From assembly GCA_037157565.1 (NCBI GenBank), contig JAZHRO010000013.1, forward strand, positions 76,439,501 to 76,503,500: a stretch of DNA of 64,000 nucleotides, given 5' to 3'. Position 1 is the first letter of the stretch; the number at the start of each line of letters is the position of its first letter. The position numbers and the translations under genes were made by a program. The DNA is from Thalassia testudinum. Lineage: Eukaryota > Streptophyta > Magnoliopsida > Alismatales > Hydrocharitaceae. The notes beneath the pieces are model-generated. The model saw only the letters and a program-made list of their open reading frames with translations, was not told where the DNA came from and ran no database searches. Shown here one piece after another: positions 20,672 through 30,748 of the stretch.

Positions 20672-21142
20672 CTTTTTTTTTTCAAAGAAAGGGAGATTAA
20701 CAAGAGTTGTTAACTTCCTAGATTTAATTAAAAAGAAGAGCTAATTACACCAAAAGTCACAAAGCTTTGTCCCCTTTAAAAATGACATCATTGTGCTCCA
20801 ACCAAATGCACCAAAGAAGAATGAAAGCTCTCTTGAACATGTCCAAGTTTGCCTTGTCCCTACACCCTTGGAAGCTTCATAGAAAGCCTCATGCAACGAA
20901 CAATCTAGTAACCAACCACAAGCATGTTGCCAACACTCCTTGCAAGAGGGTAGTAAAGAAAAAATGGTCCATGTCTTCTAAAAGTGATCCATGTAGAACC
21001 TAGGCATAGTCCACCTTTGACAATTGGTGCCTTCTAAGATGTTAGGTAATCGCTTTCCTCCTTAATAGCCAAATAAAGAAACGAATCTTTAGAGGGAGTT
21101 AAACCTACCAAATAACCTTGCAATCATCTATTAAAAGATGGT
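20672..21142 (-). pseudogene. LINE-b 3' part (zinc-binding domain and tail)
   Basis: Minus-strand L1-like LINE. The poly(T) run at 20672-20681 on the plus strand is its poly(A) tail. Upstream on the minus strand the frame reads KANLDMFKRAFILLWCIWLE followed by RNDVIFKGD (about 20850-20765), the usual C-terminal block of plant LINEs. Further upstream is IRFFIWLL, part of the RT zinc-binding (zf-RVT) domain. Copia-A inserted at 21142/21143, and the rest continues at 29236. Confidence 0.75.
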
Positions 21143-21319
21143 TGTTAGAGTATTAGTTTATTTGAAGTCTAGTTGAGCTAAGATTGAGTTTGTTAGTGAG
21201 TTGGTTGCGCTATTTTATTTTTCTAGTAGGACTCTTTATGTAATTTTTCCTCTCTCATCTCTTTATATAAGAGAGGTTAGGGCTACACTTTCTAATAATG
21301 AATTTCATTTACTCCAACA
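21143..21319 (+). repeat. Copia-A 5' LTR
   Basis: Begins TGTTAGAGTATTAG and ends CTCCAACA. A TATA-like CTTTATATAAGAGAGG lies at about 21261. Matches 29055-29230 with point differences. Confidence 0.9.
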
Positions 21320-21333
21320 TGGTATTAGTGTAG
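21320..21333 (+). promoter_or_regulatory. Copia-A primer binding site
   Basis: TGGTATTAGTGTAG, a variant of the tRNA-iMet site TGGTATCAGAGC, directly after the LTR. Confidence 0.75.
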
Positions 21334-22059
21334 TGGTCTTAGGCCGGTGTTCGATACTCGCATGACTCTCCTCTTTTCTTTCTTCCACCATAAGGAAACA
21401 CAAAAAAAGGTTTTTCAAAATCTTAATTCTAGGAATCGACCAAGAAGGGCCACTAGCCACTGCCACCGCCACTAACCTTCAATTGGCTGGCAACTCCTCT
21501 GATGGGCTCCCTTATCGTCACATGATCCCTGAGGGTCGCTTCTTCACCACAGGTGATGCTCCTGGCGGTGCTATCAAACTGCAACCACTATTGTGGGACT
21601 TGTGAAACACTCCTCTTTATAGCTAGAGATCATCTTAGGGTTTGAGTGGCGTGTCAGAACTTTGGTTGCTGGTAGTGTCACTGGTGGCTAGAGCATCGGC
21701 CAAGGGAGCAACAGTGGGTAGATCCAACTCGAAGGACTCTTGAGGGTCATCTTCACCTAGATCGGGAGTGTAGAGGCGACAAGGGCATCTAGGCCCATTG
21801 GAGCTATCGCTTAAGTAGTTGTCGGACATTAGAGGGGTTACTAGAGATCTGGTTAGTTGATCAAAAGCCTTCAAAAGCCAATGTGGCCTAATCTGGGCAT
21901 CCAGACTTGTTCTTTTTTATTGATAGGTGACTCTTTTCCTCAATAATCATGATGACTAGTATGCCCATCACCTTGTTTGAGTTTGTACCTTTACTCGATT
22001 GCTTGATTATCTCTTATGTTCTCAAGGCGGACTTGAATTCCATTACTGTGACTTATGAG

Positions 22060-22540
22060 TCCAAGATCTTGGCCTCCGTTCTGGTTTAGGGGACAACAAT
22101 CAAGTTGATTGGATCCTCGAACTACGTGTTGTGGTCACACACATTCCACATATTTATTGGAGTATAGGGGAAGTTGCATGTACTGATAGATAGGGCTCTT
22201 GAGTCCAAAAATGCTGCTAAGTACGAGAAGTGGGAAAATGACAATTATTTGGTTATGAACTGGTTGATAAATAGCATCGACCCTCCTAGTACCTCCAATA
22301 TACTGTATAATAAGAAACAAATGGGAGACTCTAGAGAAGAGGTACTCCCTTTAGACGAGCAACTCTCATTGTGTAGACATCTACAGGTGTATGTAGAATA
22401 CCAATTAAGGTGACATGTCCTTGATTGCGTATTTCACAATTCTAGGGTTTGTTTAAGGAGTTAGCCCTATTTCAACTTGCTTGTTATTGGAAGCAAGTTA
22501 CTGAACGTGCAGAGTGGCATACCCACTGATTTCTGGATGG
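22060..22540 (+). pseudogene. Copia-A gag, N-terminal part
   Basis: Copia-type gag (UBN2-like). Readable blocks are SNYVLWSHTFHIFIGV (about 22115), KYEKWENDNYLVMNWLINSI (about 22217-22276) and, after frameshifts, a segment near 22490 ending in FLDGL at about 22530. The first blocks match the conserved 'W...V..FI..KGK' and 'W...N..V..WL..S' positions of the family. Several stops are present. The gene is cut by the hAT-like element and resumes at 28063. Confidence 0.65.
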
Positions 22541-22548
22541 CTTAGAAC
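22541..22548 (+). repeat. hAT-like target duplication, left copy
   Basis: CTTAGAAC, against CCTAGCAC at 28055-28062 (6 of 8 identical). Eight-base duplications are typical of hAT transposons. Confidence 0.6.
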
Positions 22549-22646
22549 TAGGGTTATCAAAGGCGAAAGGAACTAAAAGATGAGGGGGGTCCAAAATGCT
22601 TGAGGCGCCCGACGCTCGCCTGAGAAAAATGAGGCACTAATGGATT

Positions 22647-22783
22647 TGTTAGCGTATGCACATTCTTTTATATGAGAGGTTCTTGGTTATTATTTGTTTC
22701 TTGCTGGTGTTGTATTGCAACTTTTCCATTTCTTCACTATATAAGAGGTAGGGCTCAATAATAGAATCATCTCATTTCGTCCA
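22647..22783 (+). repeat. Copia-B 5' LTR
   Basis: TGTTAGCGTATGCACATTC to TTTCGTCCA. TATA-like CACTATATAAGAGG at about 22736. Matches 27226-27364. Confidence 0.85.
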
Positions 22784-23012
22784 TTTGAGGGGCTTGTAGC
22801 GTTGTTCTAAGGGCTACATTCCTTGTAGTCGTAGGGAGAGGGAGTCTAGGTCCCCTTAGGGCCATCTCGGGTGTTCTTTCGGCACCCGAGTTAGGCCAAC
22901 GTCTGTCTAAGGGGGCTTTTTGCTGAAGATGTAGATCTGAAATCATATTTTTTCAGATCTATCGATGCTTCTGTGATTGTAGAAGATTGATTGAGGCTTG
23001 CGGATTGCGAAG

Positions 23013-23917
23013 ATGGCTTCAGATGATCAGTCCGAGGTGACATCGGGCTCTTTTGCACAAAAACCTGTTCTTCGGTCCCATCATCAACTTAGATGAGATC
23101 AAATACATGCGGTAGTCCTACATCTTTCTTATGATCGTTAGGGGTCATGGGAAAAGCCACATTCTTACAGATCTGGAGCCTGTAAATAAGACTGACACAA
23201 ATGTCAACTGGGACAGAAACGTCATGATTTGTATATGGCTTCTATAGACTGTTATTCCTCGAATAGGGGATGAGATCATGTACTATTCAACAGCAAAGGA
23301 GATGCGGGAGTCTTTGCGTGAGATGTACTCACGTCAAGAACTCTGCATGTGTTTTTCAGGTCCTTTACGACCTTTTTTACCTGCGTTAGGAGGGATGCAC
23401 GCTGTCACAATACTATTCTCTCATGAAGGGGATGCTGGAGAGGCATCACCTCTATCTTTCAGGGTGTGCTTGTGAGTCCTGGAGGAGTTTCCGGAGACAG
23501 TTGGCAGTCTCCCTGTTCTTGGCAAACCTTGGACCTGATTACATGACGGCCAGAGATTAGATCCTCACCGCTTTTGAGCTTCCTACTCTGGAGGAAGCTT
23601 ACAATAGACTTAGCAGAGTAGTAGTGCACACCTCTGCTTTAGACTCTGGTGCTCAGACGTCCGCGCTGGCTACGATCCTTGGACGTGGCAGGGGCTATCC
23701 CCTCCCTGCATGTGGTTGTGGATATGGACGCTTTTCTGGTACACGTACTCGATCTCCGTGTACCTATTGTGGCAGGATGGGCCACTCTGAGGCTACATGC
23801 TGGCAAAAGCGTGGTAGGCCACCTGTGGCTAATCAGGCAACTGAGGGTATTGATGGAGTCCCCTCGAGCCTTGATGTTAGTTCTCTTAGTATCGAGATTG
23901 AGAATCTACGACAGTAA
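23013..23917 (+). pseudogene. Copia-B gag with zinc knuckle
   Basis: Starts at ATG 23013 (MASDDQSEVTSG). Frameshifted blocks include NWDRNVMICIWLLQTVIPRI (about 23198-23257) and MYYSTAKEMRESLREMY (23278). A long frame at 23624-23917 has a Gly-rich stretch followed by the CCHC knuckle CTYCGRMGHSEATC (about 23758-23799), which would bind genomic RNA. Stops and frame changes prevent full translation. Confidence 0.75.
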
Positions 23918-23989
23918 ATTGCTTAGTTGACTCAGGGGTCTTCTTCTTAGCCTCCAGACACTGTAGCCATTGCCTCCCCTTCTGAGGTG

Positions 23990-24300
23990 CTTACGAATGG
24001 TATGTCTGTTTTATCCTTTGGTGATTGGTTGATTGAATCTAGTGCATCTAAGCATCTATATGGCGACAAGGGATCTTTTTCTTAGTTAACACCAGTTACA
24101 CAAGTCAGGACTGTACAGGTGGCAGACGGGAGACATTCGCCACTTGTTGGCAAGGGAGATGTCTTTATTGCCTTCTTTGCAACTGACAGATGTTTTCTAT
24201 GTGCCTAATTTTCTATTAAGTTTACTATATGCTAGCAGTATTACTAGAGATCTGAACTACTAATCTATATTTGATGCGTCTTCTTGTGTCTTGCAAGAAA
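23990..24300 (+). pseudogene. Copia-B protease, active site altered
   Basis: The position of the copia protease motif W-[IL]-[IVL]-D-S-G-A reads WLIESSASKHL here. Codon 24035-24037 is GAA (Glu) where Asp is catalytic, and the following Gly is Ser. The FYVPN-like end of the domain is at about 24196 (VFYVPNFLLSLL). Inactive as read. Confidence 0.65.
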
Positions 24301-25215
24301 GCTCACTGGAAATACGATTGGTGGAGGACGTGAGGAACAGGGGGTGTACCATCTGAGCCGTACTGTTGTTGCTGCCTCTGCTACCTAGGGCCTTGTTTCT
24401 ATTGGATCCCCTCTCCAGTGGCATCACCGCCTTGGCCATTTGCCTATTAATCGTCTCAGATGAGTTTTGCCGCACGTACCCTCCACTACTGCTCTCACCT
24501 ATGATGCTTGTCAGCTGGGCAAGGCACCATGGGGCTAGTTTTTCCACTTTTGTTTCAGTTTCCTCTGTTGCTATGTCTGATTTGATTCACATGGATGTTT
24601 GGGATCCTAGTCGTATTCCTGGTCGACTTGGGAACAAATATTCTCTAGTGTTAGTGAATGATTTTTCCTGTCTTTCTTGGCTATTTCTTTTGAAGAATAA
24701 GTTGATGTAGGACATATTGTTGAAAATTTTGTTACGGAAATAAAAATTCAGCATTTATGTTTTGTGAAACGTTTTTGGTCTGATAATGTTTTAGAATTTT
24801 GTACCACTCGGTTGCATACTTTTTTTTCCAGTTGTGGCATTATTCATGAGACCACGTGCCTTCACACCTCTCAGCAAAATGGTGTTGCTGAGAGGAAACA
24901 TTGCCACTTATTTGATGTTGCTTGTACCTTGTTGATTCACCACTTGGTTTCCTCTCTTTACTGGGATGATGCTGTTTTGACGTCCTGTTTTCTGATCAAT
25001 TAGATGCCTAACGTTGCTTTGCATGAGCGGATTCTTTTGTAGGTTATGTATCCTGAAAGACTCCTGCTTTACGTCACCCATTGGACTTTTGGTTGTGTTG
25101 CTTTTGTCCATTTGTTGGGATTGGGTCAGGATAAACTAGCACTGAGAGTAGTTAAGTGTGTTTTCCTTGAGTATACTCAGACGTAAAAGGGATATCAATA
25201 TTTTGATCTGATTAC
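24301..25215 (+). pseudogene. Copia-B pre-integrase and integrase remnant
   Basis: The pre-integrase His block (LQWHHRLGHLPINRL, about 24417) is followed by SDLIHMDVWDPSRIPG (first catalytic Asp, about 24577). WSDNVLEF lies near 24776, at the second Asp, and QQNGVAERKH near 24872 keeps the catalytic Glu. Frames shift repeatedly (24366-24710, 24764-25003). Confidence 0.75.
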
Positions 25216-26655
25216 TTCTTGGCATTTTGTTTCGGTGGATGTTACCTTTTATGAGGTGATACCCTTCTCCACATTTGTTGCTGAGCTACCTTCTGAGGGT
25301 GATATGACACCCATGTCATTTACGCCCATTCGCTTTGGGAGTTTTCTTGAGATTTCCGTTCCTACTGCACCATCACCACCATCTGCTACGTTATCCTTTC
25401 CTCGTCTGACTGAGCCACTTCAGACTTATTTCTGTCCTCACACCACTTATCAGGGCCCCCCCTTGCCTTCACTATTGGATTCTCAGGTAAGTCTCTTAGA
25501 TACTGATGCTTGTTTGCCATGTGCTGATCACAGAGACAGGACATATGATGTGACAGGTGATAATCTGGATCTTCCGATGGCTGTTCGGAAGAGACCATGG
25601 ACTTGTGATACTTATCCCATGGCTGGGACACTTGCTACTGATAGCCTAGGTCCCAGGTTTGTAGGATTCACCCAGGCATTGGCTACTACTCAGATCCCAA
25701 TAACTCACCACGAGGCCATGTTTAATCTTAGATGACGGACAACTATGGAGTATGAGATGACAGCTCTTAGGGGTCGTGGGACCTGGGAGCTCACTCCACT
25801 TTCAGTTGGGGCTACGATTGTTGGTTGCCAATGAGTGTTCACTGTGAAGTTCAACCCAGATGGAGGCATTGCCAGATGCAAAGCACGTCTCGTGGCAAAG
25901 GAGTTCACCCAAACCTATGGGATGGACTTCTTTGACACCTTCTCACTAGTTGCCAGACTTTTGACGGTACAGGGCTGGTCACCATGGCAGTCCAACTAGA
26001 TTAGCTCTTGCATCAGCTGGACGTGAAGAATGTATTCCTCTATGGTGATCTCCAAGAGGAAGTGTACATGCAGCAGCCACCTTGATTTGAGGTTCAGGGG
26101 GAGTGTATGCCGACAGCGGAAGGCCATTTATAGCCTCAAGTAGAGTCCCAGAGCATGGTTCCAGAGGTTGTCTCAAGTTGTAGAGAGGCAGCTGGATTTA
26201 GGAGATCGACGACTGATTTCTCTCTTTTTGTCAGGAGGATTGAATGAGGTACTATGGTGTTTCTTGTATATGTTGATGACTTAATTGTCACGGGAGATGA
26301 TGTGTAGAGTGTCACTTAGATTAAGCATATTCTGGCAGAGCAATTTGTTATGAAAGATTTGGGGGCTCTACGATATTTTTTTGGTATTGAGGTTGCCTGA
26401 ACTAAGAAAGGCGTAGTGCTGTCCCAGAAGAGGTATGCATTGGATATCTTGCAAGAGGTGGGTATGCTTGGGGCCAAGGAGGTCAATATTCCTATAGACC
26501 GCAAGATGCCACTTTTTGATGATGACGCACAATTGGTGGATAGCAGGCAGTACAGGCAGCTTGTGGGTAAGCTACTATATCTGACTATCATGAGATCCGA
26601 TATCTCCTTTGCGGTGGGGAGATTGAGTCAGTTCATGTCCAAGCCAACATGACAT
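25216..26655 (+). pseudogene. Copia-B reverse transcriptase remnant with linker
   Basis: 25235-25735 is a Pro/Ser/Thr-rich linker. RT blocks start at about 25738 (EYEMTALRGRGTWEL) with [20 protein letters not shown] at 25873. The catalytic box VYVDDL is at about 26266, followed by FFGIEVA, VVLSQKRYALDIL (26413) and YRQLVGKLLYLT (26548) with SDISFAVGRLSQFM. Several stops lie between the blocks. Confidence 0.8.
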
Positions 26656-27225
26656 CGCTGGATGCAGCATTGATGGTGCTCCGGTGTATCAAGAAGGCTC
26701 CTGGAAAAGGTCTTCTCTTCTTAATGGGGTCTTCTATGACCTTGGCTGGCTATTTTGATACGGATCACGCTGGATGTCATGTGGATGAAAATCCATTATG
26801 GGGTTCACCTTTTTGGCAGGGAATCTGATCACGTGGAGGAGCAAGAAGCAAGGGACAATTGCTAGGTCGAGTCCTGAGTCTGAGTACAGGGCCATGGCTC
26901 AGACGACTGTAGAGATGATGTGGATCAGATCCATACTTACCTATTTGGAGGTATAGTTTTCTAGTCCGATGGAGATGAGGTGTGATAACATAGCAGCTAC
27001 ATTCATTGCCAATAACCCAGCTTTTCATGAGGGGACGAAGCATGTAGATGTTGATTGCCATTATACCAGGATATTATTTAGAAGGGGTTGATATATACAA
27101 CACTAGTCATGTCTGAGGAGTATATTGCAGATATTTTTACCAAGCCCTTAGCCAGGTCCTTATTTGATTTATGTATATCCAAGCTAAGCATGATAGATAT
27201 CCATGCTTCAGCTTGAGGGGGAGTG
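26656..27225 (+). pseudogene. Copia-B RNase H remnant and polypurine tract
   Basis: Blocks typical of copia RNase H: TWRSKKQGTIARSSPESEYR (about 26832-26891), then MRCDNIAA (26974) and TKHVDVDCHYTR (27037). The tract TTGAGGGGGAG (27215-27225) abuts the 3' LTR TGTTAGAATATGC. Confidence 0.8.
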
Positions 27226-27364
27226 TTAGAATATGCACATTCTTTTGTATGAGGGGCTCTTGGTTATTATTTGTTTCTTGTTTAGTGTTGTACCGCAACT
27301 TTCCCATCTCTTCACTATATAAGAAGAGGTTGGGCTCAATAATAGAATCATCTCATTTCGTTCA
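27226..27364 (+). repeat. Copia-B 3' LTR
   Basis: TGTTAGAATATGCACATTC to TTTCGTTCA, the partner of 22647-22783. Confidence 0.85.
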
Positions 27365-27372
27365 ATTGGATT

Positions 27373-27830
27373 TATAGATACATATGCATATATACATATA
27401 GACATACATATATACACGGTAACCAAAATATGGTAAGGTATGCATGCATATATATAATATACTTATATGCAAATGCCTCGACAAATAAGCGTAATACACA
27501 TACATATGCACATTGATACATATGGTAGGTGTGTGCATACAGGTTCATGCATTTACAATTGTACACATATTTGTAGTACACATTATATTTATACGCTATA
27601 CTTATGCATGTATATACATACATGCATGTATGTATGCATGTAAGTATATATTTATATGTATATGTTGACATGTATATACATACATGCATAAACATTTAAA
27701 ATATTGGTATATTTGTATGTACATATGTATCTATTATATGTATAGATCTATTTAAGTACATGTATATGTATATATCTATGTATATGTGCATATATATACA
27801 CGTGTGTTTAATTATGAGAGTGTTCACTAA
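27373..27830. repeat. CATA/TATG-rich low-complexity core of the hAT-like element
   Basis: Dense in ACATAYATATA words and short palindromes such as ATGCATGCAT and TGTATATACA. No coding signal. Open frames in it are composition artefacts. Confidence 0.8.
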
Positions 27831-28054
27831 TTAGGTAAAAGGAAATTAAATCCCTTGAAGGTATTTAAAAAAAATGAAAAATTTAAAAACTTAGTTTAGG
27901 CACTTGCCTGAGGCACCTAGCGCCTTGGCCTAGGGGCTTGCCTAGGCAACACCTTAGGAAAATTAGGAAAGGTGAGGCTTGGCGAGGTGTTAGGGCCTCG
28001 CCTTGCCTCATCCTTGTGCTTAGGCGCGCTTAGGAAAGTGCCTTGATAGCATTG

Positions 28055-28062
28055 CCTAGCAC
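28055..28062 (+). repeat. hAT-like target duplication, right copy
   Basis: CCTAGCAC, near-duplicate of 22541-22548. Copia-A gag resumes at 28063. Confidence 0.6.
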
Positions 28063-28460
28063 CATGGTAGTGGTCAGTCAGAGACTAGATTCTATCTTTC
28101 GATTCGGTGCTTGACCTAGAGACAGTATGGAGCTGCCTCCAAAAGATAGATGTTGATACACCACGTGCTGCTCCTACTATTGTGCCTGACACCTTTGCCC
28201 ATGTTGCCTTTAGTGAGAGAAGTGGTCGCTCTGGGGGTTGTGGATGAGGCTGTCATATCTGCTCTTGTTGCCTTCATTGCAAGAGAACTGATCACGCTTC
28301 TGATAGGTGCTGGGACAAGTTCGACAAGCCCACTTGGGCGAATCAAACTTTTATTGCCGATTGCCGAGTCCCTTGTTACTGAGATTGTGGCAAAGTAGTC
28401 TCCTCTATCATTCACTACAGATCTTCTGAGATGTTTACTGAGGAGTAAGCCCTCCTCCTC
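28063..28460 (+). pseudogene. Copia-A gag, C-terminal part with zinc knuckle
   Basis: Continues Copia-A gag after the hAT-like element. Blocks are SVRDXILSF (X is a stop) and, after frame changes, the knuckle-like CCLHCKRTDHASDRCWDKF (about 28269-28325) with a CX2CX4HX4C arrangement. After it comes FDKPTWANQTFIA. No protease motif follows before the 3' LTR. Confidence 0.65.
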
Positions 28461-29054
28461 TACTACTATTATTGTCATAACTTTTGTGCCTGATGCTACT
28501 ACTACTTCTGATCGGATCACTATGTCTAGAGCATCCGATCCTAGTGCTGTCCATCAGAGGATGATGATGACTGGTTGGGGTTTGAGTGTCCCACTCCTGA
28601 CTACCTGCCTGTTGGCTATTGCTGCTTGCGAACATTTCCTTGTCTACTGTTGCTCTACTATTGCTATTGCTTTTGCTATAGCCATAATATTATCGTCTGT
28701 GACTGCTACTTTTACTAAAGTCTTCTACCATTTGTTCTGTTGTTATTTCTACTACGACTTGAGATCGTCTCTCAACCATTGCTACTATTGCTTGGGATTG
28801 TCTCCCATCTTTGCTTACTATTTGATATTGCTTGGAATTGTCTCTCGTCTCTGCCTACTACTTGATGCTGCTTGGGATCATCTCCTACTACCTGCTTGCT
28901 ATTGCTTTCTGTCTATTGCGGTTGCTACTTCTACTACGACCGCAACCTGTTCCTCTAGTTTGCTGCCTACTTCTCCAAATGTTTACATTGGGGGAGAGTT
29001 AACTTTTGTTTCTTGTAACAAGTTGGGCGTTACATGCTCCAATTTGGAGGGGAG
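28461..29054 (+). other. Copia-A 3' internal region, low complexity with a minisatellite
   Basis: CTACTA/TTGCT-rich sequence with an open frame (28486-29073) that runs into the LTR and is rich in Leu, Cys, Tyr and Ala, with hydrophobic stretches. It matches no pol domain. At 28785-28905 a ~40-bp unit (ACTATTTGATATTGCTTGG followed by a GTCTC segment) is repeated about three times. Ends with the polypurine tract TGGAGGGGAG (29045-29054). Confidence 0.55.
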
Positions 29055-29230
29055 TGTTAGAGTATTAGTTTAGTTGAAGTCTAGTTATGTTAAGATTGAG
29101 TTTATTAGTAAGCTGGTTATGCTATTTTACTTTTTTAGTAGGACTCCTCATGTAATTTTTCCTTCTTACTTCTCTATATAAGAGAGGTTAAGGCTACGTT
29201 TTCCAATAACAAAGTTCATTTTCTACAACA
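29055..29230 (+). repeat. Copia-A 3' LTR
   Basis: TGTTAGAGTATTAGTTTAG to TTCTACAACA, the partner of 21143-21319. Followed by target duplication ATGGT. Confidence 0.9.
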
Positions 29231-29235
29231 ATGGT

Positions 29236-29544
29236 CAATTGGAGGATGTGCTCCATACTACATAGACACCTTCTCGAGAGTGAATACCCATGCTTCCAGC
29301 TAAACCATCTCTTCCATCCCTTAAGACAACATCCTGTAGAGGTTGGAGAGCAAGTGTCAAATCCTTCAACCTGGCATCCAACAACAACGAAGGAGATTGG
29401 GTAGTCATGATCCATCCTCATAGCAATTTGCAACAATGCCAAAGGGTCTTCCAACGTGGCATGACTTGTTTCAAGAGCTTCATCAAATTCGAAAAGTTGA
29501 AGCGCCCCTGACAGTGGCCCTCCTTTCATCCTAATCAATGGCAT
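29236..29544 (-). pseudogene. LINE-b, part upstream of the Copia-A insertion
   Basis: Joins 21142 when Copia-A is left out. A minus-strand frame of 116 residues (29194-29544) crosses into the LTR. The part outside it has a VIWST-like and KGWKRWFSWKHG stretch, consistent with the weakly conserved region before the LINE zinc-binding domain. The 5' end is not defined. Confidence 0.5.
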
Positions 29545-30299
29545 TCTTATAATGATTTAGGTTTTTATTGTCCTAAACGTCAGAAAATTGTTGTTTAAAA
29601 TCTCCTCAAGATGATGTAAAGAGGAAAGGTTGAAGAATAAGGGAGAAAAGATGAGAATAGATTGAGATTTGAAGAACAATGCACGTTCATGCTACTTTTA
29701 GATGCATGGGGACGCTTTACATTCCTCAAGTAGGACATGTGAGTGCCTAGTGCGGATGTGGTACCGTAACTATTATTCACTTTCTTGACTCATTTGGACG
29801 ATTAAATAATTGGTTTAGGCATTTAAACTTGGGATGCCCACAGTGGCCAATGGCTAAATGTGAGGGTAATAGTGCTGTTAGCACCACCCTTTTGGGTAAT
29901 TGGAGGTTTTTATTTTTTTTAGGGAAATGGGCATTGGATTATAAAGGTTGGAGGGGTGAAAAGGGAAAAGGAATGGTGGCAGGAGGCAAACATTGGAGGC
30001 AGGAGATTTGGGTGATCGCTTGGATGTTCAATGATTGTCTTTGGTGACATCTCAAGTGACAAAATTGGACTTGAGGTGCTTAGGAGGCGACAATAGCGGG
30101 AGTGGGATTGGTGGTGGAGGACCATTAGTGATGCTCTCTGATGAGAATTAGGATGAGCAAAGGATGACAGCCAGGGGGGATGAAGCAAGTTGACTTTTGA
30201 GTCATTCAATGTTGACTTTCGGTTATCTGGAGAGTTCCATGGGAAGTGGAGGCACGAGATGTGATGGAGATGAGAAGAGAAACCAGTGAGAGCTTTGGT
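29545..30299. other. Unassigned DNA between LINE fragments
   Basis: No clear domain on either strand. It may contain decayed coding sequence of LINE-c, since the zinc-binding block follows directly, but no motif can be placed. Confidence 0.35.
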
Positions 30300-30748
30300 T
30301 GGACGAGCCAAGCATGAGGTGAGGACCCTTGCATTTACTCTGTTTTGGAGGATATTAGTTGCCCATTTTGTGCCTGGCCGGACGAGAATGTTCATCACCT
30401 CTTTTTTGGGTGAGCTTTTGTTGTGCGGGTGTGGAGCATGTTGGGGATTGATTGGATTGAGTATGGTTCTCTTGAGGAGTTTTGGTCCTTGTTTCGGAGG
30501 GGTAATGTCTAGGGCGGTGGGAACATGTTTAGGACGAGGAGGGAGAAGGCAAGGGTGTTGGCCGTGCTGTGGAAGGTGTAGCTGGAGAGGAATGTGGTTG
30601 TTTTTAGAGGCAAGATGCTTGATGTCGAAAATGTTTTCTCCTTGATTTCCTCTCAGCTTGTGTTTTGGGAGTCCAATTTGTAATTCTTAGCGTTGTAACA
30701 TGTTACATTGGGTAATGAATCTGGGTGGTTATCATACTAAAAAAAAAC
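30300..30748 (+). pseudogene. LINE-c C-terminal zinc-binding domain, 3' UTR and poly(A)
   Basis: Plus-strand L1-like LINE tail. One frame reads SCPFCAWPDENVHHLFFG, then a TGA (30410-30412) exactly where the family has the final Cys of its CCHC-type zinc site. It continues VRVWSMLGIDWIEYGSLEEF and, after another stop, ARVLAVLWKV, a TAG in place of Trp, LERNVVVFRGK, ending at TAA 30681-30683. A 55-bp 3' UTR and an A run (30739-30747) close the element. Target duplication not found. Confidence 0.75.

Larger units (their letters stand above)
22647..27364 (+). mobile_element. Copia-B: copia retrotransposon inside the hAT-like element
   Basis: LTRs of ~137-139 bp (22647-22783, 27226-27364) flank a full but broken gag-pol. 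GGATT occurs immediately before the left LTR (22642-22646) and at 27368-27372, three bases past the CA end, and probably marks the target duplication. The domain order gag, protease, integrase, RT, RNase H confirms copia. The expected primer site after the left LTR is degenerate (TTTGAGGGGCTTGTAG). It is among the youngest layers of the nest by position, yet full of stops. Confidence 0.85.
22549..28054. mobile_element. Non-autonomous hAT-like DNA transposon, split by Copia-B
   Basis: The left end reads TAGGGTTATCAAAGGC. The right end, reverse-complemented, reads CAATGCTATCAAGGC. These are short imperfect TIRs of the CA..G form. The flanks are the 8-bp near-duplicates CTTAGAAC/CCTAGCAC, and across them the Copia-A gag frame is continuous. 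Subterminal regions are dense in GCCTNGGC-type words (22595-22625 and 27895-28045). The core (27373-27830) is CATA-rich. Without Copia-B the element is roughly 790 bp. No transposase frame was found. Confidence 0.7.
21143..29230 (+). mobile_element. Copia-A: short-LTR, gag-only copia retrotransposon
   Basis: LTRs of 177 bp (21143-21319) and 176 bp (29055-29230) are flanked by a perfect 5-bp duplication ATGGT (21138-21142 and 29231-29235). A primer site TGGTATTAG follows the left LTR and a TGGAGGGGAG tract precedes the right LTR. Leaving out the hAT-like insertion (22549-28054), the internal region is about 2.2 kb and contains only gag with a zinc knuckle and a low-complexity tail. No protease, integrase or RT is present, so it depended on other elements. 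It is inserted in LINE-b. Confidence 0.9.

Noticed and set aside
22642..22646. GGATT as an exact Copia-B target duplication
   Set aside because: Not fully rejected: the right copy lies three bases beyond the CA end of the LTR, so it is reported as probable only.
27372..27695. Minus-strand frame rich in Tyr, Cys and Met
   Set aside because: Translation of CATA/TATG low-complexity DNA in the core of the hAT-like element.
28486..29073. 195-residue hydrophobic frame as a membrane protein gene
   Set aside because: It overlaps the Copia-A minisatellite and runs into the 3' LTR; the composition follows from CTACTA/TTGCT repeats. Kept only as a possible gag extension.
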